A stretch of 64,000 bases of DNA, taken from positions 1 through 64,000 of the forward strand of contig JAEZDY010000006.1 of NCBI GenBank assembly GCA_023417935.1. Direction: 5' to 3'. Both the position numbers and the translations under genes were made by a program. Of this stretch, positions 42,091 to 51,069 are shown in pieces (position 1 is the stretch's first letter; the number at the start of each line of letters is the position of its first letter). The DNA comes from Bacteroidota bacterium (GTDB lineage: Bacteria > Bacteroidota > Bacteroidia > Bacteroidales > Lentimicrobiaceae). Under the pieces are notes generated by a model that saw only the letters and a list, made by a program, of their open reading frames with translations, was not told the DNA's origin and made no database searches.

Positions 42091-43797
42091 ATGCCGCAAC
42101 TAAGCGATTACTATAACCAATCACTCACATTACCTGATATACTGCGACGTGCTGCAGCAGCTTCAGAAAACACAGTAATAGGGTTTCTAAACGAATCGGG
42201 GGAAGACACCATTTCATATTCTCAGCTTCTTGATGAAGCTACATTTATTGCAGTTGGGCTTATAAATGAGGGGATTATAAAAGGTGATAAGGTTATCATT
42301 GCAACTGATAACAACAGGGAAACCCTGGTTATCCTCTGGGGCTGTTTCCTCTGCGGGGCAATACCAACTGTATTACAGCCGCCACCTACCTTTTCAGGGT
42401 ACAATCCACCGATAGTTAAATTGCTCAATGTTTATGAACAGCTTGAGCAACCGTTGGTGTTCATGACTACCATTCCTTCAGGAACCGATGTGCCGGAAAT
42501 GAGATTCAAAAGAAAAGATTCTTTAAATACACTCGGCAAATTGCCGGAAGTGATTATTGATGCAAATGATCTGGCCTTTATACAATTCTCTTCAGGCAGT
42601 ACTGGTGACCCAAAAGGTATCATGCTTACGCATTACAATATAATGGTTAATCTTGATGCTATTCGCATTGGTTTAGACTTCCACCCAAATGAGGTTACAG
42701 GAAACTGGATGCCCTTGTTTCACGATATGGGATTAATTGGTTATCATTTAACTCCCCTGTATTGCTCAATTCATCAGTGGCATATTGAAACGATAGACTT
42801 TATCAAGAATCCCGGGTTATGGCTTGACCTGTTGACACGAAAAAAAGTGAAGATAACCGGTTGCCCTAATTTCGGGTTAGCGTTGACTTTACGCTTTATT
42901 AAGAGACTCAAGACAAGACCTCAGTGGGATTTTTCAGCATTAGAAGGATTATTGAATGGTGCAGAGCCAATTTCAGTTCAAATAACGAACGAATTCGTGA
43001 AGGAACTTGAGCCATATAACTTTAACCCAAACGCCATGATGCCCGTTTATGGCCTGGCCGAGGCAAGCCTTGCAGCAACATTCACACCGCTTATGACACC
43101 TTATGTTGTAACAGCATTTGACGCGCTAAGTCTTGACAGGGATTACAAGGCTGTTGAAATTGAACCAGATCATCCAAATGTCAGGTTGATAGCAGGTGTA
43201 GGAGTTGCTCTGAATGATATAAATATCAGGATAGTTGACCATAGCAATTGTGAAGTTCCTGAAGGAACTGCAGGTATCATTTGCCTTAGTGGAGGATCCA
43301 TTACATCAGGTTATTATAATCGACCTGCAGAATCAGCCTCTTCCTTTATTGACGGGTGGTTTAACACAGGTGATATAGGATTTCTTTATAAAGGCAACTA
43401 TTATATCAGTGGCCGTGAAAAGGATATCATCTTCAAGAATGGACGTCATTATTTTGCCAACGATCTTGAGGAACTTGCATTCAACGTTGAGGGTATCACC
43501 TATGGAAAAGTCTGCTTTGCAGGAATTACCGATCACAAAACAGGGACTGAAGCAGTTATTGCGTTCGTGGCAGGGTCAGTAGGTGAGAAAGCTCAGGAGA
43601 TGTACAAGGAATTGCGTAACCTTTTGCGAAGCACACTTGGTATAACACTTGATGAACTCATCATGGTTCGTTCAAATGAAATCCCAAAAACTTCGAGCGG
43701 GAAGTTGCAACGTTACAAGTTGATACAACGTTACCTCGCCGATGAATTCGCAAATTCAGTCGTATCAGGCACTTTACCTGCAAAGGAGCTTGAATAA
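42091..43797 (+). CDS. Fatty acyl-AMP ligase (FAAL / FadD32-like)
   Basis: 568 residues. The ATP P-loop is 'FSSGSTGDPKGIMLTHYN' (about 167-184). 'NWMPLFHDMGLIGYHLTPLY' is the FAAL/AMP-ligase core motif, and 'WFNTGDIGFLYKGNYYISGR' plus the C-terminal 'TSSGKLQRYKL' complete the adenylate-forming fold. FAALs activate a fatty acid as acyl-AMP and hand it to the phosphopantetheine of an acyl carrier protein instead of making acyl-CoA. A carrier protein gene (45460) and a ketosynthase (47378) lie just downstream. Its 3' end overlaps the converging radical SAM gene by 67 bp. Confidence 0.88.
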   Translation: MPQLSDYYNQSLTLPDILRRAAAASENTVIGFLNESGEDTISYSQLLDEATFIAVGLINEGIIKGDKVIIATDNNRETLVILWGCFLCGAIPTVLQPPPTFSGYNPPIVKLLNVYEQLEQPLVFMTTIPSGTDVPEMRFKRKDSLNTLGKLPEVIIDANDLAFIQFSSGSTGDPKGIMLTHYNIMVNLDAIRIGLDFHPNEVTGNWMPLFHDMGLIGYHLTPLYCSIHQWHIETIDFIKNPGLWLDLLTRKKVKITGCPNFGLALTLRFIKRLKTRPQWDFSALEGLLNGAEPISVQITNEFVKELEPYNFNPNAMMPVYGLAEASLAATFTPLMTPYVVTAFDALSLDRDYKAVEIEPDHPNVRLIAGVGVALNDINIRIVDHSNCEVPEGTAGIICLSGGSITSGYYNRPAESASSFIDGWFNTGDIGFLYKGNYYISGREKDIIFKNGRHYFANDLEELAFNVEGITYGKVCFAGITDHKTGTEAVIAFVAGSVGEKAQEMYKELRNLLRSTLGITLDELIMVRSNEIPKTSSGKLQRYKLIQRYLADEFANSVVSGTLPAKELE

Positions 43798-45266
43798 GTC
43801 TTTGTAAGCCTGCTCCACTTAAACAGGTATATAAGCATGAGAACTTTATCAGTAATCTTTAGATAAAGTGATCGCTTACGTTTTTTCCATTCCATACTTC
43901 CATTAACACCTTCAGGATCCTTTTCTATTATTTCCTCTAGTGTCATACGCCCGTAATTATGATTTGAGGCATATGTCCAATATACGGTTTCGAGGCTTTT
44001 GGTATTCCACCATGTTCTAAGCATCTTGCGGCGAATGGCTTCTTTATTATATAGACTTAACCATATTTCGCGCATAATTTCATCAAGCTCTTCCTGTTTG
44101 ATATTGGGGGTATTGATCACTGCTTTCATACAATGATAGTGCTGCCAGTCGCGGGGATAATCATCATTGATGATATTATCCCTTTGCTTCATTCTATGGA
44201 ACAATTCTGTTCCCGGAAGAGGAGTTAGTATTGTGCACTGATAACAATCAATGCTACTGTTGGCAATGAAATCGCGTCGTGCAAATAAGTCTTCCCTTAA
44301 ATCACTGTCCATGCCAAAAATCATTGTTCCAAGGATTCCAATCCCATGCTTGTGAATCTTCTTGAAAACACTCTCGTAATTATCGGGTCCCCGCTTAATA
44401 TTAAGATTCTTACGCACATCTTTTAAGGCACGTGCTGTTTCAGCTTCCACTCCCATTAGAACCAGTTTACAACCAGCTTTCTTAGCCCAGTATAGAACTT
44501 CATCATTATCAGCGAAGTTTACTGCCACTTGTGCAAGCCAGTGCTTCTCGAACCCACGCTCAACCATTCCCTTAAATAATCTGATGGCTCTATCGGATGC
44601 TCCCTTTTTATTGTTAATAAGGTTATCATCTACAAAGAACAGCAACTTACGGGTAGTTTCCCCCAGTTCCTTGAGTACGTCGTCTATATCACGCTCACGA
44701 TACTGCTGTCCACACATATGCGTTACAGAACAGAAATCACAGCCCATTGGGCAGCCGCGCGAAGTTTGTACCAGGTCATAAGTGTAAGGATATTTGCTAA
44801 AAATGTCTCTCCTAACATGTGCGATAGCATCAACACTTACAATTCCTCCATAATAAATCTTTTTTAGCTCACCTGCCTCGAAGTCCCTGATGAGTTGAAG
44901 CCAAGCACCCTCAGCATCATGGGTTAAAATAGCATCGAAATGTTCCGTTGCTTCTTTTGAATACATTGTTGCATGTATACCCCCCATTACTGTTTTTATA
45001 CCTTTATCACGGTAAATAGCAGCTATTTGGTATGCTCTGAAGGCATTGGCTGTAAATGCAGTGAGTCCAACTAAATCAGCTTCTTTAAATTCAAATTCTT
45101 CGAAACTTTCATCAATAAGCTCTACTTCCCAATCATCAGGAGTAAGTTGGGCAACTATACCAAGACCAATTGGCATAAAACGGGTACTTATATCATTGAT
45201 GAATCCTTTTCTTGATTTATTTGCAGGATTAACCAACAATAGTTTTTTCTTTTTTAAAGTCTCCAT
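43731..45266 (-). CDS. B12-binding-type radical SAM enzyme, paralogue 1
   Basis: 511 residues from the ATG at 45266. The N-terminal 150 residues resemble the cobalamin-binding domain of the BchE/class B family ('ADLVGLTAFTANAFRAYQIA', 'VMGGIHATMYSKEA'). The iron-sulfur cluster motif CxxxCxxC is at Cys172, Cys176 and Cys179 in 'TSRGCPMGCDFCSV'. 'ILTPLPGTELFHRMKQRD' is typical of the C-terminal part. Such enzymes methylate unreactive carbons or rearrange lipid and isoprenoid skeletons. The paralogue at 45747 has the same architecture. The C-terminus runs about 14 residues beyond the point where the paralogue stops (SFAGK). It sits between the FAAL and the acyl carrier protein gene, on the other strand. 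Confidence 0.85.
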   Translation of the reverse strand: METLKKKKLLLVNPANKSRKGFINDISTRFMPIGLGIVAQLTPDDWEVELIDESFEEFEFKEADLVGLTAFTANAFRAYQIAAIYRDKGIKTVMGGIHATMYSKEATEHFDAILTHDAEGAWLQLIRDFEAGELKKIYYGGIVSVDAIAHVRRDIFSKYPYTYDLVQTSRGCPMGCDFCSVTHMCGQQYRERDIDDVLKELGETTRKLLFFVDDNLINNKKGASDRAIRLFKGMVERGFEKHWLAQVAVNFADNDEVLYWAKKAGCKLVLMGVEAETARALKDVRKNLNIKRGPDNYESVFKKIHKHGIGILGTMIFGMDSDLREDLFARRDFIANSSIDCYQCTILTPLPGTELFHRMKQRDNIINDDYPRDWQHYHCMKAVINTPNIKQEELDEIMREIWLSLYNKEAIRRKMLRTWWNTKSLETVYWTYASNHNYGRMTLEEIIEKDPEGVNGSMEWKKRKRSLYLKITDKVLMLIYLFKWSRLTKTYSSSFAGKVPDTTEFANSSAR

Positions 45267-45431
45267 CAATTTTTATAGCGAATAACTAGGATTGCAATTG
45301 TTTGAGTTTGTGTAACTATCCTATGAGCCAGTATAGCTTTTGCATAAGTTAGGGTTGCAATAATAGTTAATTATTTCAACATATTGGGCTTTCACGATTA
45401 AATATCAATGGTTTAAGTAGCAAAAAAAAAT

Positions 45432-45439
45432 TACCTTTG
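45432..45439 (+). promoter_or_regulatory. Bacteroidota -7 element of the acyl carrier protein gene
   Basis: TACCTTTG, matching TAnnTTTG, 20 nt before the ATG at 45460. Confidence 0.55.
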
Positions 45440-45459
45440 CAGCAAAGAAAACACCAAAA

Positions 45460-45690
45460 ATGACTATTCAAGATTTTATAGCTCGCATTGAAGAAGAATT
45501 TGATGATATACAACCTGGTACACTAAAGCCTGAGAGTGTATTCAGAGAAGTTTTTGAATGGAATTCAATCAACGCGTTGATACTCATCGCTATGGTTAAG
45601 ACTGAGTATGATGTAACAGTCAATGCTGAGGATATTGCCAACTCCAAAACTGTAGAAGATATCTACCGGATAATTAGTTCCAGAGTTTAA
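45460..45690 (+). CDS. Acyl carrier protein
   Basis: 76 residues, the normal size of a free-standing ACP. The attachment serine is Ser36 in 'EWNSINALILIAMV'; the common DSL signature is changed to NSI, seen in specialised carrier proteins of secondary pathways. Four short helices can be placed around it. It should receive the chain from the fatty acyl-AMP ligase and present it to the FabH-like ketosynthase. It lies between two minus-strand radical SAM genes and has its own promoter. Confidence 0.88.
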   Translation: MTIQDFIARIEEEFDDIQPGTLKPESVFREVFEWNSINALILIAMVKTEYDVTVNAEDIANSKTVEDIYRIISSRV

Positions 45691-45746
45691 TTTCCACTCA
45701 CCAGAAATATTAGCAACTGCTCAAACGATATGTAATTGAGCAGATT

Positions 45747-47213
45747 CTACTTCCCTGCGAAGCTTTTTGTGATTCCTCTCCATGCAAGCTGATAGAAGAG
45801 CCACACAAGCTTATCAGTAATTTTCAAATAGAGTGAACGGGTTTTGCCTTTTGAGTCGTGATCAATATTGTATATTCCTTCAAGGCACATTCTGCTATAT
45901 GCATGATTTATGCCATATGACCAGTAGGTGGTCTTGAAGCTTCTGGTTCTCCATAATGTTCGAAAAAGTCGTTTACGTACTGGTTCTTTGCTATATAGGC
46001 TGAGCCAGATTTCTTCCATCGATTTTGATATTTGAGAAGTTGTAAGGTGAGGCATCTCCAATACTGACTTTGTACCATCGTATAGTCTCCAATCGTTGGG
46101 ATAATTATCGTAGACAAACCTGTTATTTTGCTTCATCCTGTCATACAAGGCAGTACCGGGCAGAGGGGTGAGTATGGTAACCTGATAACTGTCAACACTG
46201 CTATTTTTTATAAAATCGCGCCTGTTAAAAAGATCCTGGAGGGTATCACTTTCAAGGGCAAATATCATAGAAGCCAGGATACCTATACCATGCTTGTGTA
46301 CTTTTCGGAAAATAAGCTCGTATGAGTCAACCCCCTTTTTCAAATTAAGGTTCTTCTTCATATCCTTAAGTGCATCAACTTTTTCTGCCTCAACACCAAG
46401 CAGTATCATAATACAACCACTTTTGCGTGCCCATTTTAAAACATCCTCATTATCAGCAAAATTTAATGCAGCTTGTGATAGCCATAGTTTATTCATCTTC
46501 CGCTCAACCATTCCTTTAAAGAGCTCAATAGCACGTTCCTGTGCCCCTTTCTTTTGATTGATAAGATTATCGTCAACAAAGAAAAGAAGTGACCTGTTGG
46601 TCTGTTCAAGCTCATTTAAAACATCCTCAATCTTACGTTCCCGGTATGTTTTGCCGCACATCTGGGTAACTGAACAAAAGTCGCAACCCATAGGGCAACC
46701 TCGTGAAGTTTGAACCAAATCATACACGTAAGGGTACTTATCATAAATATCCCTTCTTACGAAAGGTATTTCATCAACCTCAGCTAATTGTCCGATATAT
46801 AAATTCTTAGGAGTGCCCGATTCGAGATCTTTAATAAAGGCTGGCCATGATGTTTCGGCTTCGCCACTGATAATGGTATCCATGAATTGCATAGCTTCCT
46901 CAGTACACATACTGGCATGTACACCCCCCATTACAGTATGAATGCCTGCATCCCTGTATACTGATGCTATTTCATAAGCCCGGGGTGCATTGGCGGTAAA
47001 AGCGGTAAACCCAACTAGATCTGCTTCGGTATAATTAAATGGTTCGTAATTTTCATCAAGTAATTCAATTTCCCAATCTTCAGGTGTAAGTGCAGCAACA
47101 ATTCCTAAAGCCAGTGGCATCATCCTGATACTTTCATCCTGAGTAAGCCCTCCTAAACCCTGCCGCGATGGATTGATTAAAAGCAGCTTCTTTATTTTAC
47201 CTTTCTTTTCCAT
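45747..47213 (-). CDS. B12-binding-type radical SAM enzyme, paralogue 2
   Basis: 488 residues. The architecture is the same as in the gene at 43731: cobalamin-domain blocks 'ADLVGFTAFTANAPRAYEIA' and 'VMGGVHASMCTEEA', a 4Fe-4S motif at Cys173, Cys177 and Cys180 ('TSRGCPMGCDFCSV'), and the C-terminal 'ILTPLPGTALYDRMKQNN'. By eye the two proteins are more than half identical along their length, so they arose by duplication. They may act on the same carrier-bound chain in different steps, or on different sites. It stops 57 bp past the ACP gene, converging with it. Confidence 0.87.
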   Translation of the reverse strand: MEKKGKIKKLLLINPSRQGLGGLTQDESIRMMPLALGIVAALTPEDWEIELLDENYEPFNYTEADLVGFTAFTANAPRAYEIASVYRDAGIHTVMGGVHASMCTEEAMQFMDTIISGEAETSWPAFIKDLESGTPKNLYIGQLAEVDEIPFVRRDIYDKYPYVYDLVQTSRGCPMGCDFCSVTQMCGKTYRERKIEDVLNELEQTNRSLLFFVDDNLINQKKGAQERAIELFKGMVERKMNKLWLSQAALNFADNEDVLKWARKSGCIMILLGVEAEKVDALKDMKKNLNLKKGVDSYELIFRKVHKHGIGILASMIFALESDTLQDLFNRRDFIKNSSVDSYQVTILTPLPGTALYDRMKQNNRFVYDNYPNDWRLYDGTKSVLEMPHLTTSQISKSMEEIWLSLYSKEPVRKRLFRTLWRTRSFKTTYWSYGINHAYSRMCLEGIYNIDHDSKGKTRSLYLKITDKLVWLFYQLAWRGITKSFAGK

Positions 47214-47329
47214 TTTCTCCCAAAAAATGCAATTATACTCATTATTGATTTATAAACGACGAACTAATTATGCCTGTACGTGAAATTTGGCTGTGTATAG
47301 GTAATTCGAATCAATAACCACTTTTTTAT

Positions 47330-47337
47330 TACTTTTG
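47330..47337 (+). promoter_or_regulatory. Bacteroidota -7 element of the ketosynthase operon
   Basis: TACTTTTG, matching TAnnTTTG, 40 nt before the ATG at 47378. Confidence 0.5.
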
Positions 47338-47377
47338 TGTATTCCTTGAGGCGGAATACTCACTCATTTACAACACT

Positions 47378-48466
47378 ATGGCTCTCTTTGAAATTGCTGA
47401 CGTACGTATTGCCGGCATCTCGGCTTGTGTGCCTGAGAAGGTTCTCTATAACCGTGATTATAACTGGATTAAGAGTAGTGACCGCGACTTGCTTATAAAA
47501 ACTATTGGCGTTGAACAGCGGCATGTGGCGCAAAGTGGGCAAACCACCTCTGATTTATGCTTTCAGGCAGCCACACAGCTTCTTAATGAACTTGATTGGG
47601 ATCCATCAGAAATAAACTTACTGGTTTTTGTATCACAATCGCGCGATTATATAATACCATCAACTTCGACCATACTACAGGATAGGCTTAAGTTACCAAA
47701 AACCTGCATGGCCATAGACATAAATTTAGGTTGTTCAGGATATGTATATGGACTCTCTGTTATCAACAGTTTGATTAAGGCCACTGGCATAGCAAAGAGT
47801 CTGTTATTGGTAGGCGATCTTTCAAATGTCACATCTTCATATCGTGATAAGAGTACATACCCTTTATTTGGTGATGCTGGTACTGCAACTGCACTGGAAT
47901 ACAAAACGGGCGCACCTGCAATGAAGTTTAACATGCAGAGTGATGGCAGTGGACATGAGGCAATTATTATTCGTGATGGTGGTGTAAGAAACCTGGCAAG
48001 CAAGAATTCGTTTGCCGTTAAGAAGCATAGCGAAGGAATTTACCGTAACCGCCTGCAGATAGAGTTGAACGGAATTGAGGTTTTCAATTTTTCACTCCGT
48101 GAAGTTGTGCCCAATATTAAGATTGCCCTGAAGCACTTTAATCATACTCTTGAGGAGTTCAATTACCTTATTTTTCATCAGGCTAATAAGCTCATTAATG
48201 AAACCCTGCGCAAAATGCTTAAAGTTGATCCTTCTAAAGTCCCTTATTCATTAAAGGACTATGGCAATACTAGTTGTGCTTCAATTCCATTAACATTAGT
48301 TACACAACTAAGGAATGAACTGCAGGATCAGCCACAAAAACTTTTACTTTCAGCGTTTGGCATAGGCCTGTCGTGGGGTACCGTATTACTTGAGACAGAT
48401 AGGATAGTTGTACCTGAAATTACACATCTGAATATTCAATCTGAAAACACCATGGGCAAGAATTAG
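47378..48466 (+). CDS. FabH-like 3-oxoacyl-ACP synthase III (ketosynthase)
   Basis: 362 residues. The catalytic triad is intact: Cys119 in 'NLGCSGYVYGL', His267 in 'FHQANKLI' and Asn297 in 'DYGNTSC'. The core FabH enzyme starts fatty-acid synthesis from acyl-CoA and malonyl-ACP; members in secondary clusters accept other acyl donors. Here it is followed at 70 bp by a FabG-like reductase and lies close to an ACP and a fatty acyl-AMP ligase, so it probably extends or condenses the activated chain. The C-terminus has about 20 extra residues. Confidence 0.9.
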   Translation: MALFEIADVRIAGISACVPEKVLYNRDYNWIKSSDRDLLIKTIGVEQRHVAQSGQTTSDLCFQAATQLLNELDWDPSEINLLVFVSQSRDYIIPSTSTILQDRLKLPKTCMAIDINLGCSGYVYGLSVINSLIKATGIAKSLLLVGDLSNVTSSYRDKSTYPLFGDAGTATALEYKTGAPAMKFNMQSDGSGHEAIIIRDGGVRNLASKNSFAVKKHSEGIYRNRLQIELNGIEVFNFSLREVVPNIKIALKHFNHTLEEFNYLIFHQANKLINETLRKMLKVDPSKVPYSLKDYGNTSCASIPLTLVTQLRNELQDQPQKLLLSAFGIGLSWGTVLLETDRIVVPEITHLNIQSENTMGKN

Positions 48467-48536
48467 ATGTCGTACCCAGGTATGGAAGTTAACAGATAAA
48501 TACAAAAAGCTGATGCTAGCAGAAAACGCAAAAACT

Positions 48537-49271
48537 ATGAATCCTTTCAGTTTAGATGGAAAAACAGTACTTGTTACTGGGGCATCCTCAGGACTTGGCA
48601 GGCAAACAGCAATTACCTCATCACAAATGGGGGCTAAGTTGATGATTACCGGCAGAGATAAAGTCAGATTACAGGAAACCTTTGATCTTTTAGAGGGAAC
48701 TGGTCATAAACAATTTATTGCCGATCTTACAGATCAGCATGACATTGATACCCTGGTTGCATCACTTCCTGAGCTCAATGGTGTTGTATACAGCACTGGC
48801 ATTTCTGATCTTTCACCTGCACGCTTTATCACTGCTGCCACAATTGAGAAAACTTTCAGCATTAGTTACACTGCATCAGTACTACTCACAGCAGGTTTAC
48901 TGGCAAAGAAAAAACTTGCCAGGAAAGATTGTTCACTGGTTTTCATCTCATCCATTTCAACGCGTTATCCATTTGTTGGTGGTGCAATGTACATTAGTGC
49001 AAAAGCAGCTATTGAAGCCTATGCCCGGGTTCTTGCCCTGGAACTTGCACCCAAAGGAATCAGGGTTAATTGTGTTGCACCTGCCTTCGTAAAAACACCA
49101 ATGCTTGACCAAACTGCCACTAACTACTCACAGCAGGCAGTTGATATGATTGAAGCCCGTCAGATTCTTGGTCTTGGAGAGCCTGAAGATGTTGCGAATA
49201 CAATTGTTTATTACTTATCAGGTGCATCAAAATGGGTATCAGCCACAAGCTTAATCCTTGGTGGTGGTTGA
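48537..49271 (+). CDS. FabG-like SDR reductase
   Basis: 244 residues from the ATG at 48537, where 'MNPFSLDGKTVLVTGASSGL' begins a canonical FabG start; an upstream ATG at 48513 adds eight residues. The cofactor motif is TGASSGLG; the catalytic residues are Ser in 'VFISSIS', Tyr and Lys in 'YISAKAAIEAYARVLALEL'. 'IRVNCVAPAFVKTPM' is a conserved SDR block. It should reduce the 3-oxo group made by the preceding ketosynthase. It shares the strand with the ketosynthase and the glycosyltransferase. Confidence 0.88.
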   Translation: MNPFSLDGKTVLVTGASSGLGRQTAITSSQMGAKLMITGRDKVRLQETFDLLEGTGHKQFIADLTDQHDIDTLVASLPELNGVVYSTGISDLSPARFITAATIEKTFSISYTASVLLTAGLLAKKKLARKDCSLVFISSISTRYPFVGGAMYISAKAAIEAYARVLALELAPKGIRVNCVAPAFVKTPMLDQTATNYSQQAVDMIEARQILGLGEPEDVANTIVYYLSGASKWVSATSLILGGG

Positions 49272-49344
49272 TGAAACGGAGTTCCCCCATTCTTAAAGTG
49301 AATCATGTAGGGTTAAAGAATAAACGAACTTAAATAAAAAGCAA

Positions 49345-50265
49345 ATGCCCGATTATTCAGTTATTGTGCCGGTTTATAATAGTTGTGAGTCGTTAAAGGA
49401 GTTATACATAAAAATCTCCGAAACACTTAGCAATACTGGCAAATCATACGAAGTGATATTTGTTGATGATGCAAGTACCGATTGTAGCTGGGAAATACTC
49501 ACCGAATTGCAGCAGTTGTATGATGACAAGGTTATAGCTATACGATTAGCAAAGAACTTCGGCCAACATAATGCAACCCTCTGCGGCATTGCTTCCGCTA
49601 CCAGTGAATTCATTGTTACCATTGATGATGATTTGCAAAATCCACCCTCTGAGATAATCAAGTTGATTGACAAAATGAAGGCTACGGATGCTGATCTTGT
49701 TTATGGAATTTATACCACCAAGCAACACTCAATAGTAAGGAATCTGGGAAGTGCAGCATTGAAAAGTTCATCTCGCAGGGTATTCCAAACCAAAGGCAAC
49801 GGTTCATCATTCAGACTTATGAAGTCCTCACTTGCGAGAAATCTTCTGAACCATCAAATCAACTTTATATACATTGATGAGCTGTTTAACTGGTACACAA
49901 ACAGTATTGAATTTGCCACTGTTGAACATCATAAAAGACCTTATCAAAAGTCTAATTATTCATCCGGTTCATTGATTAAAATGCTGTCAAATCTGGTGAT
50001 ATACTATACTGCAGTTCCTCTGCAACTAATGGTATATGGGGGATTCATCTCTTCCCTACTCAGTTTTTTTGCCGGCATCATATTTATCTATAAAAAGCTG
50101 GTAAATGATGTACCACTGGGATTTACGGCCATGATTGTTACGATTCTTTTCTCAACAAGTATTATTCTATTGTCACTTGGCGTGTTAGGTGAATACCTAA
50201 GTCGTATTTACAATGTACAGAACCGCAAACCGCCTTACTCCATAAAAAGCATCCTTCGTTCATGA
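49345..50265 (+). CDS. Family 2 glycosyltransferase of the polyprenyl-phosphate (GtrB/ArnC) type
   Basis: 306 residues. The GT-A fold has 'SVIVPVYNSCESLKELY', 'VFVDDASTDCS'-like sequence (IFVDDASTDC) and the metal-binding 'TIDDDLQNPPSEI'. Two C-terminal helices (about 220-250 and 255-280) lead to the family tail 'LGEYLSRIYNVQNRKPPYSI'. Such enzymes load a sugar from a nucleotide donor onto undecaprenyl or other polyprenyl phosphate for use outside the membrane. Its last codon overlaps the start of the acetyltransferase gene by 4 bp (ATGA). Confidence 0.9.
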   Translation: MPDYSVIVPVYNSCESLKELYIKISETLSNTGKSYEVIFVDDASTDCSWEILTELQQLYDDKVIAIRLAKNFGQHNATLCGIASATSEFIVTIDDDLQNPPSEIIKLIDKMKATDADLVYGIYTTKQHSIVRNLGSAALKSSSRRVFQTKGNGSSFRLMKSSLARNLLNHQINFIYIDELFNWYTNSIEFATVEHHKRPYQKSNYSSGSLIKMLSNLVIYYTAVPLQLMVYGGFISSLLSFFAGIIFIYKKLVNDVPLGFTAMIVTILFSTSIILLSLGVLGEYLSRIYNVQNRKPPYSIKSILRS

Positions 50266-50939
50266 AAGTGTATAAATATGGAATTGTGCTTGAACGTTTG
50301 AAAGAACACGACATTGAACTTGTGCGCCAATGGCGTAATTCCGATGCAGTCAGGCTTAATATGGAGTACCGTGAAATTATTACTGAGGAGCAACAAATAA
50401 AGTGGTTCAATTCAATTAACAACCTCAGCCATAACTACCTGATGATATGGTATAAAGGCGAGAAAATAGGCTTGTTAAATGATAAGAACATTGATTGGGA
50501 AAAGCGTACTTCTGAATCGGGCCTATTCCTTGGCCGAACTGAGTTTTACAGCACTTTTGTACCATACCTTGTTTCAATTGCAGGGATAGAACTGAATTTC
50601 CATTTCCTTAACTGGCAAAAACAATATGCCCGTATTCTCCGCTCAAATAATAATGCTATCAGGTATAATATGGCATTAGGGTACAGGCTGATTCCGGGAC
50701 AAGAAAATACAGAAAACCAACTGTATGAAATGACCCCTGAAAGCTACAAACTTGCATCAGTTAAAATACGTAAGGCAGTTAAGGCTATAGCAACAGAGAA
50801 CCTACTTCCTAAACTCCTCCTGGAACCTGAAGATTATAGATCAGGACTTGCCACACTGATTGAGCCGCTGCTCCTTAATCGCTCAGAAATAGGGATAGCA
50901 GAAACACATGAAGGAAAATGGTTCATTGAATCTTGTTGA
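50262..50939 (+). CDS. GNAT acetyltransferase of the PseH/WecD/FdtC type
   Basis: 225 residues. The GNAT domain (about 8-150) contains 'RLKEHDIELVRQWRNSDAVR' and 'MEYREIITEEQQIKWFNSIN', blocks that recur in enzymes acetylating 4-amino-4,6-dideoxy sugars, plus the acetyl-CoA region ending 'NNAIRYNMALGYRL'. The last 60 residues are an extra helical part. It is translationally coupled to the polyprenyl-phosphate glycosyltransferase. Together with the WecE-like aminotransferase at 55194 it suggests a 4-acetamido-4,6-dideoxyhexose (inference). Confidence 0.75.
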   Translation: MKVYKYGIVLERLKEHDIELVRQWRNSDAVRLNMEYREIITEEQQIKWFNSINNLSHNYLMIWYKGEKIGLLNDKNIDWEKRTSESGLFLGRTEFYSTFVPYLVSIAGIELNFHFLNWQKQYARILRSNNNAIRYNMALGYRLIPGQENTENQLYEMTPESYKLASVKIRKAVKAIATENLLPKLLLEPEDYRSGLATLIEPLLLNRSEIGIAETHEGKWFIESC

Positions 50940-51032
50940 TTCATTAACTTATAGCTGAATTATCTCTGAATATTAAACAGTTAAAGTAATCCAAAAACAA
51001 AACACCTTTAATTTCAGATAAGCGCTAATTCG

Positions 51033-51040
51033 TATCTTTG
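51033..51040 (+). promoter_or_regulatory. Bacteroidota -7 element of thiL
   Basis: TATCTTTG, matching TAnnTTTG, followed by the common CACC; 29 nt before the ATG at 51070. Confidence 0.6.
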
Positions 51041-51069
51041 CACCCTGATTCCCACTTAAAAATTACTGT

